Source of the DNA: Linum tenue
Taxonomy: Eukaryota > Streptophyta > Magnoliopsida > Malpighiales > Linaceae
DNA: 64,000 nt
Direction of reading: 5' to 3'
Assembly: GCA_946122785.1 (NCBI GenBank)
Contig: CAMGYJ010000005.1
Span: forward strand, 90,700,547-90,764,546
The position numbers and the translations under genes were made by a program. The notes beneath the pieces were generated by a model. The model had not been told where the DNA came from. It saw only the letters and a program-made list of their open reading frames with translations, and made no database searches. Below are positions 43,484 to 53,787 of the stretch, piece by piece; positions within the stretch are counted from its first letter, which is position 1, and the number at the start of each line of letters is the position of its first letter.

Positions 43484-44381
43484 ATGGGGCCCCAGCCAGG
43501 ACCCCTATTGATGAGCCCATCACAAACCATGGGTAAGGCATATAAGCTCAAACTTAAGAGAATTGCTCATGTTCATGAGTATAGGAGTGGAACTTCTTAT
43601 TCTTCACCATCCAAGTCAACACCTCCACGTAAGAAGAGAGCATCTACGAGTCGGAAACATACTACTCTCTACCTTAGCCCTCCCCTCAGATGGTTTTTAG
43701 AAGCATAAAGCAACAAGCTTTCTTCTGAACCAATAGCTCCAAAAGGCATGGCTGAAAAGAACTCTCTATGAGCACATGAAGCCACAAGCTACAAACATCG
43801 CTTCCAACATCATACATCCTCCTATTAATGTACCTAATTTCGAGATAAGAACTTCAAAGATCTGTATGGTACAGAAATCTAGACACTTTGATGGTCGTGA
43901 TAACGAGAACCCGGTCGAGCAAATCAAAGAATCTTTGGCAATATGTGATTTTACACCTCATCCAGATGTAGAGCCCAAAACAATCTGGCTATTTATCTTT
44001 CCTTTCTCCATATGGGGGAAAGCCAAGAGTTGGTTGAACTGCCAACCACCAAGAGCTTTATTTATGTGGAAGGCATTGGTCAAAGCCTTTATTGAGGAGT
44101 TCTTTCATTCATTTGGAAACTGGTGAACTCGAGGACCAGATTGCTCGCTTTTGGCAATGCGCTTCTAAGTCATTGTACATAGTGTGGGAGCAACTTTAGG
44201 AGCTCATTCGCTCTTACCCACATCATGGGTTTGGGAAAGAACAGTTAGAAGACATCTTCGGCAATGGTCTCGACCTAAACACAACATTGATGTTGAATCA
44301 GGCTACCGAAGGTGAGATTACTCAAATGATAAAGCTCTTTGCACGGAGGGAATATGAAAGGTTTGACCGAGCATCAAAACA
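43484..44381 (+). pseudogene. gag: E7: Athila gag fragment
   Basis: A basic N-terminal part (MGKAYKLKLKRIAHVHEYR, near 43529) precedes the capsid region 43776-44126: VPNFEIRTSKICMVQK, HFDGRDNENPVEQI, WGKAKSWLNCQPP and FIEEFF. In another frame ELEDQIARFWQCASKS, SYPHHGFGKEQLEDIF and LNQATEGEITQMIKLFARR follow. This aligns with E6 residues 108-300. It is cut at 44381 by the 5' end of E8, so it is probably the target into which E8 inserted. Confidence 0.7.
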
Positions 44382-44441
44382 TGATTCGAGATAGATTTTT
44401 TACCTTTATAACCTTTGCCTTGTGTCGTTTGACTTATTTAG

Positions 44442-45811
44442 TGACTCGCTAGTACACAACTCCTAACAATGGCCAAGTGTAACCAATGAAAGGGACTGGA
44501 TTATAGTGGCACAAGTAATTAATATCGAATCCATGAGTATCTAGAATTACTATTACTCAACTTCAGTTTATTATCTAGCAAACTAGATTAATATAGAAGA
44601 ACCATAACTACTTTAGCAAACTATAGTTAAAGTTGATCTAATTACAGGTTGGGAACTCAGTTAGGTATGATATCCCCTAGTCTGCAGTTAGGCCAAGCTA
44701 TAATTCACCCAATTCAATTCAATTGACATATATACTACGACAAGTTCTCAAACAGTTTGGTGTCTCAACTAAAGGTTTCCGGACCCTTTTGAATAGATCA
44801 CCCAGCGGGATACTAACCTCGATGGGAATAACCTAACCAAGACAATAAGATTCAAACTTCCTCTACTGGGTTTTTACTCCAGTACAGAGCAGTGAATTTA
44901 CTTCTCGACTAGAGCAATCGATTCACTACTTCCTCTATTAACCTATTCAGAGACTATCATTCTAGGCCAAAGCTGCAATTGTAGGAATGTGATCAAGACT
45001 AATGCAATTTTGAATAAACACCTCAATTGAATATATAATGTCAATCTATCATTAATAAGGGTTCATACAACTCTTATCCTAACAAACATAGCTAGGGCTC
45101 CTCAAAACCTAAGTGAAGGGAAATTACTCCAACAGATTAGAGAGAATACAATATAACTTTCCAAATCTTCAATCTCCATGTATGGGCTTGTTCCTCGAGC
45201 TTCCAATAGTAAGAAATCATCCAATTCTGCTCCAAGATTGCCCTCAAATCACTCTCTCACTCTAGGGTTCGTCCCTTGGGTGTTTGGGATCCAAAACTCA
45301 CCTCTCCCACTGCAAGAATTGCAAAACAACAATTATACCCGAAGCTGAAATTTGGACTCCGTATTGGCACGGTCGTGCAAATCAATGCATAGCTCGTGCA
45401 AACTAAAAACACTTAGTTTCACTATGCTCATCGAAGGGATTTGCACGGCCTTCCTTATGAGTTTACACGATCATGTATATGGGGGTTGTGACCGTGTCAA
45501 ATCTATGGAAACCTTGCACGACCATCACATCCTTTGCACAGGTCGTGTATCTTGGGTGTAATATTTACACTAGAAGTTGGCAAGGCCATGCATTGATTTG
45601 CACGATCGTGCAAATATTCCGGCATACACTGCATAAGCTCCTTTGACCTTCGATTGCCCTGAAATTTGCTCATAAGCTCCCTATACGTGGTAGGACCTGA
45701 AATAGTGCAAAATAAACACAACCTAGTGTCAAATAGGCCAAGGAATTATCAATCACCAAGCTAAACGATCAAGAAAAAGAGGGAAAAACATGTGCAAATA
45801 CAATGTTATCA
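44442..45811 (-). repeat. Solo Athila LTR (1370 bp) inside the E8 LTR
   Basis: On the minus strand TGATAACA...AGCGAGTCA, flanked by TTTAG (44437-44441 and 45812-45816). It carries GCACGGTCGTGCA-like motifs (45365-45610). No internal region remains, as after LTR-LTR recombination. Confidence 0.88.
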
Positions 45812-46178
45812 TTTAGCACTGTTCTTTGAGCCATTTTATGCTAGGTTTGGTCTTGTTTTTGCATGTCAGACTTTAGCATGTAGAATGGGCAAGAGGATCA
45901 AAAGGGAGCAAAATGGAGAAAAGTGCAAGGATCACGGGCTAGCAGCAATTGTCACGGGCAGCGGACCGTGAAGTTGTCAAGGAAATCATGAAGATCACAA
46001 AGTTCTAGGAGCATGTTCACGCCTCGAGGGAATTTCAAGGATCACAGTCCCCGATCGTGAAGTCATCAGAGAGACTTTTGAAGTGTGTTAATAAAACTTC
46101 ACACTTTTTGCTGAGATCACGGTTTCGTTACACACTTCACGGGCGTGATGTGCAACTGTGAAACATGCACTCGCATGC

Positions 46179-46188
46179 TATATATAAA
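46179..46188 (+). promoter_or_regulatory. TATA box in E8 5' LTR
   Basis: GCTATATATAAAAGAGGGAGC; the 3' LTR has GGCTATATAAAGGAGC near 52595. Confidence 0.65.
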
Positions 46189-47106
46189 AGAGGGAGCATA
46201 ATTTCAAGAGAGAGTTTGGAGTTCTTCTTCCACAATATATAGAGAGAGCTACGAACAAAGGAGAATTGAAGGTGGATTTGACCTACCCAAGCCATTTGGA
46301 GCCAGATTTTATCTCTAATCATCTATCCAAGCACTAGGAAGAAGAAAAATTAAGTTTCCATGGGGTTTTCTTCTATTCTAGTTGTTGTTTCTTCTCTAGC
46401 TATGGAATAGTTCCTCTTTTCACTTGGATGATATGAACCCTAGTCTAGTATGTTGTAGATTGATGTTTCTGAACTCTTTGTGTGATGGGTATTGTAAATT
46501 GTATATTGATTGAGGTATTTTCATGCAAATTGAGTCTTCTTGATCAAATCCCTCAATTCTAAGGCAAATTCAACTAGGAGGGAGAAGATCCCCTTATGTC
46601 AATTAGGGTCACTTCTCAGTCAACGTAGAGTGCCATGAATCATTGGGATCGGTGACTCTTCTCCATTCCAGGTTAATCTCTGAGGGAGTGGAATTGTTTT
46701 CCTAAGTCATCTTTCGCGGTAGTGTGGTACGCCCCTCTGATTATACCGATTAAGTGGGCTAGGATGCACTCGAATTGGAGGTCCTAGCTATTTTAGATCT
46801 CTTAATGGTATATGAACTTGCCTATCATACTAGAGTAACACATTCTCATCTCGACACGGGATTAGGGGGATAATCATCTAAGTGAAGTTTTCTCACTTGA
46901 ATTAAACATCATTTTAATTGCTTGCTTGCTTAGTTAATTAGCTTTAAACAACATTTTGTTTGTTGAATAATTTGTAGATTGTTGAAGTACGGATATAAAG
47001 ATCGTCCGGATTTGATAATTGAAATAATTGCTCTAAACTTCACCCGGCTATAGGTTATACTTGGCCTATGCTTGGAATTGGGAAGTTAGTAGCGAGCCAA
47101 GTTTTC

Positions 47107-47124
47107 TGGCGCCGTTACCGGGGA
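47107..47124 (+). other. E8 primer-binding site
   Basis: TGGCGCCGTTACCGGGGA, one base different from E6, seven bases after the LTR. Confidence 0.85.
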
Positions 47125-47247
47125 ATACAATCTATTATTCGAAAAAAGTGATCTACTTAATCTAGCATTTCTTTTCTTGCATTGTGAGTATGGATCTTGC
47201 TTGTTTGGCTCTTGTTGTGTTGTTGGGCGTGTATGCAGGTGGTGTAT

Positions 47248-48690
47248 GACTCGGGGCAATCCGACACCCTTAGCATCGCTAGAAGACAACATGAATCATG
47301 CTCTTTGTCTACTTGCACAAGAGATTGAGTTAAGGGAAGCAAGAGAAAGGTTTGTAGTTCAAGTTCTCAAAAGTTTGAGAAGACTGAGAAGTTTATGGAT
47401 GTTGCAAAAAAACAAGTTTCCCTTAGTTGAGGAAGGTTTAAAAAGTCATCAAACAAGTCTTCAGAGCTTGGAGACTCAAATCGGAAACCTTGCCGAAATC
47501 CTCACCGAGAAACCACATGAAGCTCTACCTTCACAAACTGTTGCTAATCCCAATGATCCAAGAGCTAGGGGTGCATTCAATTTCACTAAGAAGCGGTAAG
47601 GTAACTCAACATGCTGCAACAAAAGTTATTGAGAAGAAGAAGCCCCTCCAATGGTCAATGAACAAGATACTATGGAGGGAAAGGAAGAAGAGTCTAGGAA
47701 GGCACTGCCGATGCCACCTCTTGTTGCTGAACAAGCCTCCACTTCCTTTCCACAGAAGAGTTCACAAGGACCTTTTGGAGGAGGAATTTGGTACATTCAT
47801 GGAGAGCTTAAGAAGCTAAACGTCTCGGTTCCTTTCTTGGAAACGTTGGCACAAATGCTAAGGTATGCAAGGCTTCTCAAAGGGCTTTTCTCTAAGAATC
47901 AAAAATACAAAGACCTCACACTTGAGTGAGGGGTGCTCAAAAATCATCCAAAACCAGTTGCAGCAAAAACAACAAGATCCAGGTAGTTTTACCATCCCCT
48001 TTGCATTGGAACATTCCATATAGAAAGGTCATTGGCGGATTTAGGAGCTAGCATTAATGTCATGCCTTTTAAGCTTTACAAAAGGTTAGACCTAGGTGAA
48101 TTGAAAACTACTAGGTTGAGTGTGACGCTAGTTGACTCTACTATGATTCGCCCTTAAGGCATAGTAGAGGATGTCCTAGTTCGACTGGGCAAGTTTTACT
48201 ATCCAACGATTTTGTCATATTGGATATAAGTGAGGATACTGGCACGCCCCTCATACAAAGAAGACCTTTCCTAACCACCACCAAGGCATTGATAGATGTG
48301 AAAGAGAGAATGTTGATTTTGAGGGACGGGAAGGAGAAAATCACATTTTTTATTGATCAAAAAGATAAGTCTAGGAGTGTTGATGCAATGGAATCGAATG
48401 GTGTTGTTGTTAATGGAGGCAAGCCTTCCAAGGCAATCCCCATTTGTGCTCCTCGTGTTTGTGATGATGTGATGCAGGATTCGAAGAAGGGTGAGAACCC
48501 CAAAAGAAAGAAAAAGAAGGTGTGGCGTCAAAAGCTGAAAAATCTTTGGTTGCCCTGCACCAAAAACAAGGGCAAGGAGAAAATGGTTGGCTATGAAGGC
48601 CATCCTTCAGAAATGATTGTCCGAGGTGACAAGCCTCACCTCGAGAGTGTGGTGGATCCACTCTCGGTGGACTCACATTCCAACGCATGA
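47248..48690 (+). pseudogene. gag: E8 shortened gag and protease
   Basis: It starts MTRGNPTPLASLEDN at 47248, after a GTATGCAG acceptor-like site. Forty residues later it reaches the gag spacer (LQSLETQIGNLAEIL, LPSQTVANPNDPRA); the capsid and CCHC knuckle are missing. The gag tail follows in other frames with VSVPFLETLAQM. The protease reads SLADLGASINVMPFKLYKRL (48029-48090), then a stop after TMIRP and a frameshift near 48205. The block 48220-48690 has RRPFLTTTKALIDVKERM and a lysine-rich tail ending VVDPLSVDSHSNA. No RT follows. Confidence 0.8.
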
Positions 48691-48704
48691 AGATCTGTAA
48701 CGTC

Positions 48705-48745
48705 TAGCTAATGACGTTAAAAAAGCGCTTGTAGGGAGGCAACCC
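48705..48745 (+). promoter_or_regulatory. Conserved post-pol motif GGGAGGCAACC (E8)
   Basis: CTAGCTAATGACGTTAAAA is followed by AGCGCTTGTAGGGAGGCAAC at 48724-48743. It lies 15 bases after the protease stop here although no pol is present. Confidence 0.5.
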
Positions 48746-48929
48746 AACATTGGTTTGTATTTATTTTCCTTATTTTTCTCTTTTTTGTGTGTGTTAGAGT
48801 CAAGTGTGAGTTTTGAATGATCAATGTGCCCATGGTTGATGTGTTTTGATCGATGCTTGTGTTTTGTTTGATGTTTGGGTCACGATTGAGTCGATTGAGT
48901 TTCAAAATTGGTGAAATCCCCTAAATTTT

Positions 48930-49200
48930 GCACGCATCACAATTTTCGTGTAATGTTCACGGTCACAAATCGTGAAAATTACCACTATCCCATTATGTAG
49001 ACATGGATTTCAGGCAATTTGCGGACATCACGGACCGCATGTAATGTTCACGGGCAAAACCCGTGACAATTTAACGTACCGTGATGTTGCCCAAAAACTC
49101 ACCATTTTGTGATGGAATCACGGTTTGAGTGTCAGGATCAAGGTATATGACCTTGAAATCGACACCAAAACTGTGATCCTTATATCCAGGCAGTATAAAA
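48930..49200 (+). promoter_or_regulatory. E8 putative internal promoter
   Basis: TTCACGGTCAC, AATCGTGAAAAT, CACGGACCG and TTCACGGGC...CCCGTGAC motifs mirror those in the E8 LTR (45935-46160). TATAAAA ends the block (49194-49200). The leader has CTTCCGGCAGCCCAA, as in E4. Confidence 0.5.
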
Positions 49201-49528
49201 GGGGCGTGATGTTTGCTCAAACAAGAACTTTGCATCGCCAAAATCCATAGAACACCTCACCGGAAATCATCCTCTCATACGGGTTTTCATCGATCTTATC
49301 GACTTCCGGCAGCCCAATCCAAAAACCAAACACATACCCAATTTTCCCTAGCAGAGTTGCACCTTCACCAAGATTTTGGTTAGTTTTGGGCTCGGTTCTG
49401 TCGTCGGCGTACTTCCTCGGCGAGCTTTGGGCAAAGCTCCGTAGACCTTATCCGAACTCTCTTTTGGCCATATTTTGACTCTCTCGCCTTCTCCTCACCT
49501 TCCTCTTTGATCCTACTTGTGTCTCCAT

Positions 49529-50040
49529 GTATGTTTTGAACTTGTACTTAGTCAGATTTGGAGAATCGAATCTAGGGTTCTTAGGTGAGGAGATCTGGAA
49601 ATTTAGCATGAATAATGAAATTGGGCAAGGGGTTATTTCAATGATGATTGAATGCATTTTTCTAAAGTGATTGATGGGATTTTTGTACCTTGATGGGCAC
49701 TATTTTTCATGTTATGATATTTGGATTGAAAAATGTCCACCAAGTATATGCTTAAATGACTAGCCTTGATAAAATTTCGTGCATGTTGAATGGAGGTTAT
49801 CGAGGCATGATCTAGATTTTCCTTTGCAACCTTTGTGATCTATGAAACATCAAGTTTCATGCATCGATGTGCTTTTGGGATGTTTATGCTTCAATGTTGG
49901 TCATCCAACCTTGTTATATGCCTATGTAGGCATGTTACCTAAGTTGGAAATTAAGTGTGGGGGAGTTAATTTTCTCCTCAATGAGCTTTCTTTGGCAAGT
50001 ATTTCCACATATGGTGCTTGTGGCTTTGGTATTTTTGCAG
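49529..50040 (+). other. E8 predicted leader intron (512 nt)
   Basis: Donor CTCCAT|GTATG at 49529 and acceptor GTATTTTTGCAG at 50040. The ATG of the third ORF is at 50042. A PPT-like TTAAGTGTGGGGGAG (49951-49965) is inside. E6 has the equivalent intron. Confidence 0.5.
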
Positions 50041-50041
50041 G

Positions 50042-50760
50042 ATGGTTGATCCCATGCATTCGTATATCCAATACTTGGTGGATCACCCTGACAATGGGGA
50101 CCGGTACGAGTCATGGAGGAACGTGGACATTTGACCCCACTGCACCTTGACCTCGACATGTTCGACCTTTTCCACCACCGAGCTTCATTGTCAGTAGTCA
50201 TCACTCATTCGTATTAGCACCTGCTTCTCAGCCTCGACAAGGCGATTTACCAGGAACTATGCTTGGAGTTCTACTCCACTTTCTTGCACATGCAACCTAG
50301 AGGACAGTGTCAGTGGGCATCTATGGAACTCTGACTGGGTGGAGATCTCCATACGATTCAGTATGACACCCTGGACCAAGCTTTAGGACTCCACACAAGG
50401 ATCATGACGATGATGGAGAGAGAGGTATCAAGTTTATCTATGGCCTTCGACCCTCAGCTATGTTTTGACCAGTGGTAGAAGAGGTTGCAAAGCCATCCCA
50501 GAGAGCTCCACCACTGCGCCGACGTGGCTATACCAGCGCTTCATCATCATCCTCGGGCAACCTTGAGGCCCGAGTCTCTTCTCTTGAGGACCAGCTTGTG
50601 GATTTTCATCTCACCTCGCCCTAGAGCGGGATGCCCAGCATCATTCACACCACTTGGAGGAGGAGTTAGTCTGCAGCCAGGGTATCTTTTTCAGTAACTT
50701 GATTGGCATCCATCGCCTTCTCGCCAGGAGTAGTCACAACCACTTGAGTGCCATGTTGGC
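50042..50760 (+). pseudogene. E8 ATHILA-type third ORF relic
   Basis: It starts MVDPMHSYIQYLVDHPDN in good position after the acceptor. The core IYQELCLEFYSTFLHMQ (about 50250-50300) aligns with E3 and E6. QYDTLDQALGLHTRIM resembles the E6 stretch ELAEALDLDLDD. Stops and frame changes occur near 50147, 50327 and 50478. No Q-rich C-terminus could be followed beyond about 50700. Confidence 0.6.
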
Positions 50761-52145
50761 ATCGTAGTACTACGGTGTCATTTCTCCCTACTTTGACTCT
50801 AACCTTTTCTTCTGTTTTTATTTTGTGTGTGTTGAACTATATGATTGTGTAATAACCTTGCCTTGTGTGAGCAGGTGTTTGTGTTTGTGTGTTCGTTGCG
50901 TGCGAAGCTCCCTCTCTCTCCCGCAAAACTAGTCCATCTCTAGTTCAACTTTCGCTCTCCAATGATTCAGTTACTATATTCCAAATTTCTACTATTATTT
51001 GTGATTGGCATGTTGATAATGAGTGTGAGTGGCCTATTTGAATGCTTTTGAGCCTTGTGATTGCCAAATTTCTATAATTTTTGGGAATTTGAGGGCTCCA
51101 ATCACTTTTGCATGATTTATTGATGATCGATATTGAGATGTATTTTGGAATCTAGTTTCTTGATTAAATTGAAAATTTTAGGGGTTTCGTACACATTGTC
51201 CCAAGCATGTTCTTGCTCAATGTACTTTGAATTGTTTGATGATTGGGATGGTGTGCATGTATAGGGAGTAGTGTGGTGCTACAAAGATTCTTGATCATTA
51301 GTGGCTTTACTTCAATTTACACTCGGTTGTGTGAAAATTGTATGTTGTATAGGTTAGGACATGTGCATGGGACTCCCCAATTTTGGACTAAAAAAAGTTT
51401 TGCAAAAGGTTCTCCAATGTTCAAAAAGTTTTGGGAAATTGAGTGTTCTCACGTGAGAGGCAACCGGACACAGTGTGTGAGTTACCGTCGAGGGGTTTTC
51501 TCTCGGTTAGGAGTTCCATTTGAGGATTTGTTAAGGGATCGGATAACTTCTAGTGTCGCGATCATCATTTAGTACTTTCCATCCCCCAAACACATCTTCT
51601 CCTTACATACTTGTATGATAAGGAGAAGGTGTGCCTTCGAGCAAGTCAAAGAGACCTCGACTCTTGTTTCTTCCCACATGTGTGGCAACTCGTCTGTCGT
51701 TGAGACGAGGAATGCATGCTGGGAATTGGTTCTTGTGGCAATGAACTCAGCCATCACTTAACCCACATGAGGCTTTTATAGAGAAGGAAATGTACTTATG
51801 CTCTTAGCCCGAGGGAGAGATGCCTTAATTTTAAAAATTGCAAAAGTGTGGTGCCATGTACGGCAAATTTTAAGTTTAGGTTCAAAAAATTGAATCCTCT
51901 TTTGAAAAAGAATGTAGGAGCACCACCATGGAAACCTTACTTTTCAAACATATACTTATGAGTCCCACAGTGCACACATGAAGTGTCTAGACCTCCTTAC
52001 TTGGCAAGGTCCTCATCCGAGAGTGTGTTTTGGCACGAAGAGATGGAAGTAAAGTTTACCCGACTTCGAATATCTTTGAGGAACCACCAATGTATGATAG
52101 TGCATACCATTGTGATTGTCTTGCAAGTTGTACTGGTTTGAGTAG
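50761..52145 (+). other. E8 3' non-coding region
   Basis: No credible ORF. A stem GTGGTGCC...GGAGCACCACC (about 51850-51933) is in the position of the purine-loop stem of E3 and E6, with a less pure loop. The conserved blocks found in E3, E5 and E6 are not clear here. Confidence 0.4.
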
Positions 52146-52185
52146 GTTTGCTTGGGGATAAGAAAACGTTCAAGGTGGGGGAGTT
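52146..52185 (+). promoter_or_regulatory. E8 PPT with degenerate hairpin
   Basis: GTTTGCTTG, GGGA, TAAGAAAAC (52146-52167; two changes break the stem), then CAAGGTGGGGGAGTT before the LTR start TGATTCGGG at 52186. Confidence 0.65.
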
Positions 52186-52615
52186 TGATTCGGGATAGAT
52201 TGTACACTTTTTTATACCCCTTGCCTTATGTCGTTTGACTTGTTTATTACCGTCCTTGGAGCCATTTTAAGCTAGGTTTGGGCTTGTTTTGGCATGTTTC
52301 AGACTTTAGCAGGTAGAATGGGTGAGAGGATAGAAAGTCGGACAAAAGGGATAAAAAGGGAGAAAAATCAAAAAAAGGGCAAGGATCACGAGCTGGCAGC
52401 AATTGTCACGGATAGTGCACTATGAAGTTGACGAGGAAACCGTAAAGATCACAAAGTTCCAGAAGCATGTTCACACCTCGAGGGCATCGCAATGTTCACG
52501 GTCCCTAACCGTGAAGTCAACAGAGAGACCGTGAATTGTGTTAATGAAACGGCATGTTTTGCGTTGAGATGCAACCGTGAAACTGCACTCGCAGGCTATA
52601 TAAAGGAGCGAGATT
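52186..52615 (+). repeat. E8 3' LTR, first 430 bp
   Basis: It aligns with the 5' LTR from TGATTCGG to just past the TATA box (GGCTATATAAAGG near 52595), then similarity ends. The rest of the LTR is missing. Confidence 0.75.
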
Positions 52616-53045
52616 ATAAATTGCTATGGTGCAAAAATTTCTTTTGCTTGATCAAGGCTACGTATAAACCCACTTGATGTACAAAAAATACAAAGATGAC
52701 ATGCTATGTAAGAGAGATATCAAACCTTTTAAATTTTTTATGGTGAAGACGTGCCTACACACATAAAACGAGCTACAAATATTTGACCCAAAACCTCGAT
52801 AAGACTCGAAGATCGACGCACATATCGGCGTCCTAGTCCCTGGAATATCTATCTGGTGTGCCGATTTTAGAGATTGAGGGATCTTCATTTCGAGTGATGA
52901 ATCCCCTGGCTCTCGTTTCCATGGTCAGCTAGTCTCCTTAGTTGTATAGGTTTGTGAGCCCTAGAAGTTCTTGACAATCTATTCTCGATTTTGGCAGAAT
53001 ATCATTGATGTTATTCTTCATATCTTTTTTTATTTGTTTATTTAT
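52616..53045. other. Unique A+T-rich stretch
   Basis: I see no gene or repeat. An open minus-strand frame (52888-52658) has no recognisable product. Confidence 0.3.
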
Positions 53046-53053
53046 GTATTTTT

Positions 53054-53779
53054 CAGTGTTATTAAGACCGGATCGACCCGGCCGGCGGACCACTAAAGCC
53101 GCCACCCAGGAGCAAAACTAGCTTGGGCCAGTCATTTAGCCGCTGCGGTTTTATGGATCGGCCGGCGAACGGTTGAGGCGGTTGATCGCTCGAGCCGCTT
53201 GAACCAGTCGCTCGGTTTTCCCCTTCCGATCGTTCTGTTTAATAAAAAAAATTGAAAAAAAAGATCGAAAATTGAAAACGAAAGGGAAAATCGTGGGGCT
53301 GGGAAAGAAACCCTAACTCTAATTCAGTTTTCGTCTTCGACTCTTCATGAATAGAGGGAGAAGAGCGGCGCCAAACCTTGCCACCGTCAACACTTCCCGT
53401 ACTGGTTTCCCGTCGGCAACGTCTCCATCCCTAGTCAGCGTAGCAGCTCTCAACTTGCCATCGCCAGTCTACGTCCCCGTACCCTCTTCCCATAGAAACT
53501 CCTCCTCTCCGTCGTCACTTCCCTTCCCGGCGGTTCCCGTCACCATCCCCAGTCCCTATAGCCTCTCACGGCTCCCCGCTCGCATGTTTTGGAATTGTTA
53601 AGAGTTAAGATTGTAATTTACTAATTTAGTCATGGTTTACCATGATTAAGAAGTGTCCACTATTTATACTGATTGTTTATTAGGTACCAGTTTTCTAACG
53701 GTTTAATGTCGGTTTGATCGCCAAAGACCGAGCCGTTCACATTATCGGGTCATACTCCGGTTCGCTTTTGACAACATTG
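53054..53779. mobile_element. hAT-like element with a gene-like interior (726 bp)
   Basis: Ends CAGTGTTATTAAGACCGG and (inverted) CAATGTTGTCAAAAGCGAAC are imperfect repeats, continuing with GACCCGGCC/GACCCGAT. The 8-bp duplication GTATTTTT flanks it (53046-53053 and 53780-53787). The interior has a GAAACCCTAACTCTAATTC leader-like stretch followed by an open frame (53347-53601, 84 aa, S/P-rich), suggesting a captured host gene 5' end. Confidence 0.75.
53347..53601 (+). CDS. Short S/P-rich ORF inside the hAT element (possible captured gene fragment)
   Basis: It begins MNRGRRAAPNLATVNTSRTG, 84 aa, rich in Ser and Pro. Its G+C and C-rich codons differ from the A+T-rich surroundings. There is no domain I recognise. 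The upstream leader looks like a plant 5' UTR. It could equally be chance coding in G+C-rich DNA. Confidence 0.3.
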   Translation: MNRGRRAAPNLATVNTSRTGFPSATSPSLVSVAALNLPSPVYVPVPSSHRNSSSPSSLPFPAVPVTIPSPYSLSRLPARMFWNC

Positions 53780-53787
53780 GTATTTTT

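Larger units (their letters stand above)
44382..47099 (+). repeat. E8 5' LTR (1343 bp net, interrupted)
   Basis: It starts TGATTCGAGATAG and ends AGCGAGCCA. Removing the solo LTR and one TTTAG copy leaves 1343 bp, close to E6. The TATA box is at 46179-46188 (TATATATAAA), preceded by CACGGGC/CGTGAAG motifs (45935-46160). Confidence 0.8.
44382..52615 (+). mobile_element. E8: pol-less Athila derivative
   Basis: Order: 5' LTR (44382-47099, containing a solo LTR), PBS, short gag plus PR (47248-48690), GGGAGGCAACC motif, promoter-like region, intron, ATHILA-type ORF relic, 3' non-coding region, hairpin and PPT, and a 3' LTR truncated near 52615. The capsid, zinc knuckle, RT, RNase H and INT are absent. 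E4 shares the same PR-to-motif junction, suggesting a non-autonomous subfamily that depends on relatives for enzymes. Confidence 0.75.
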
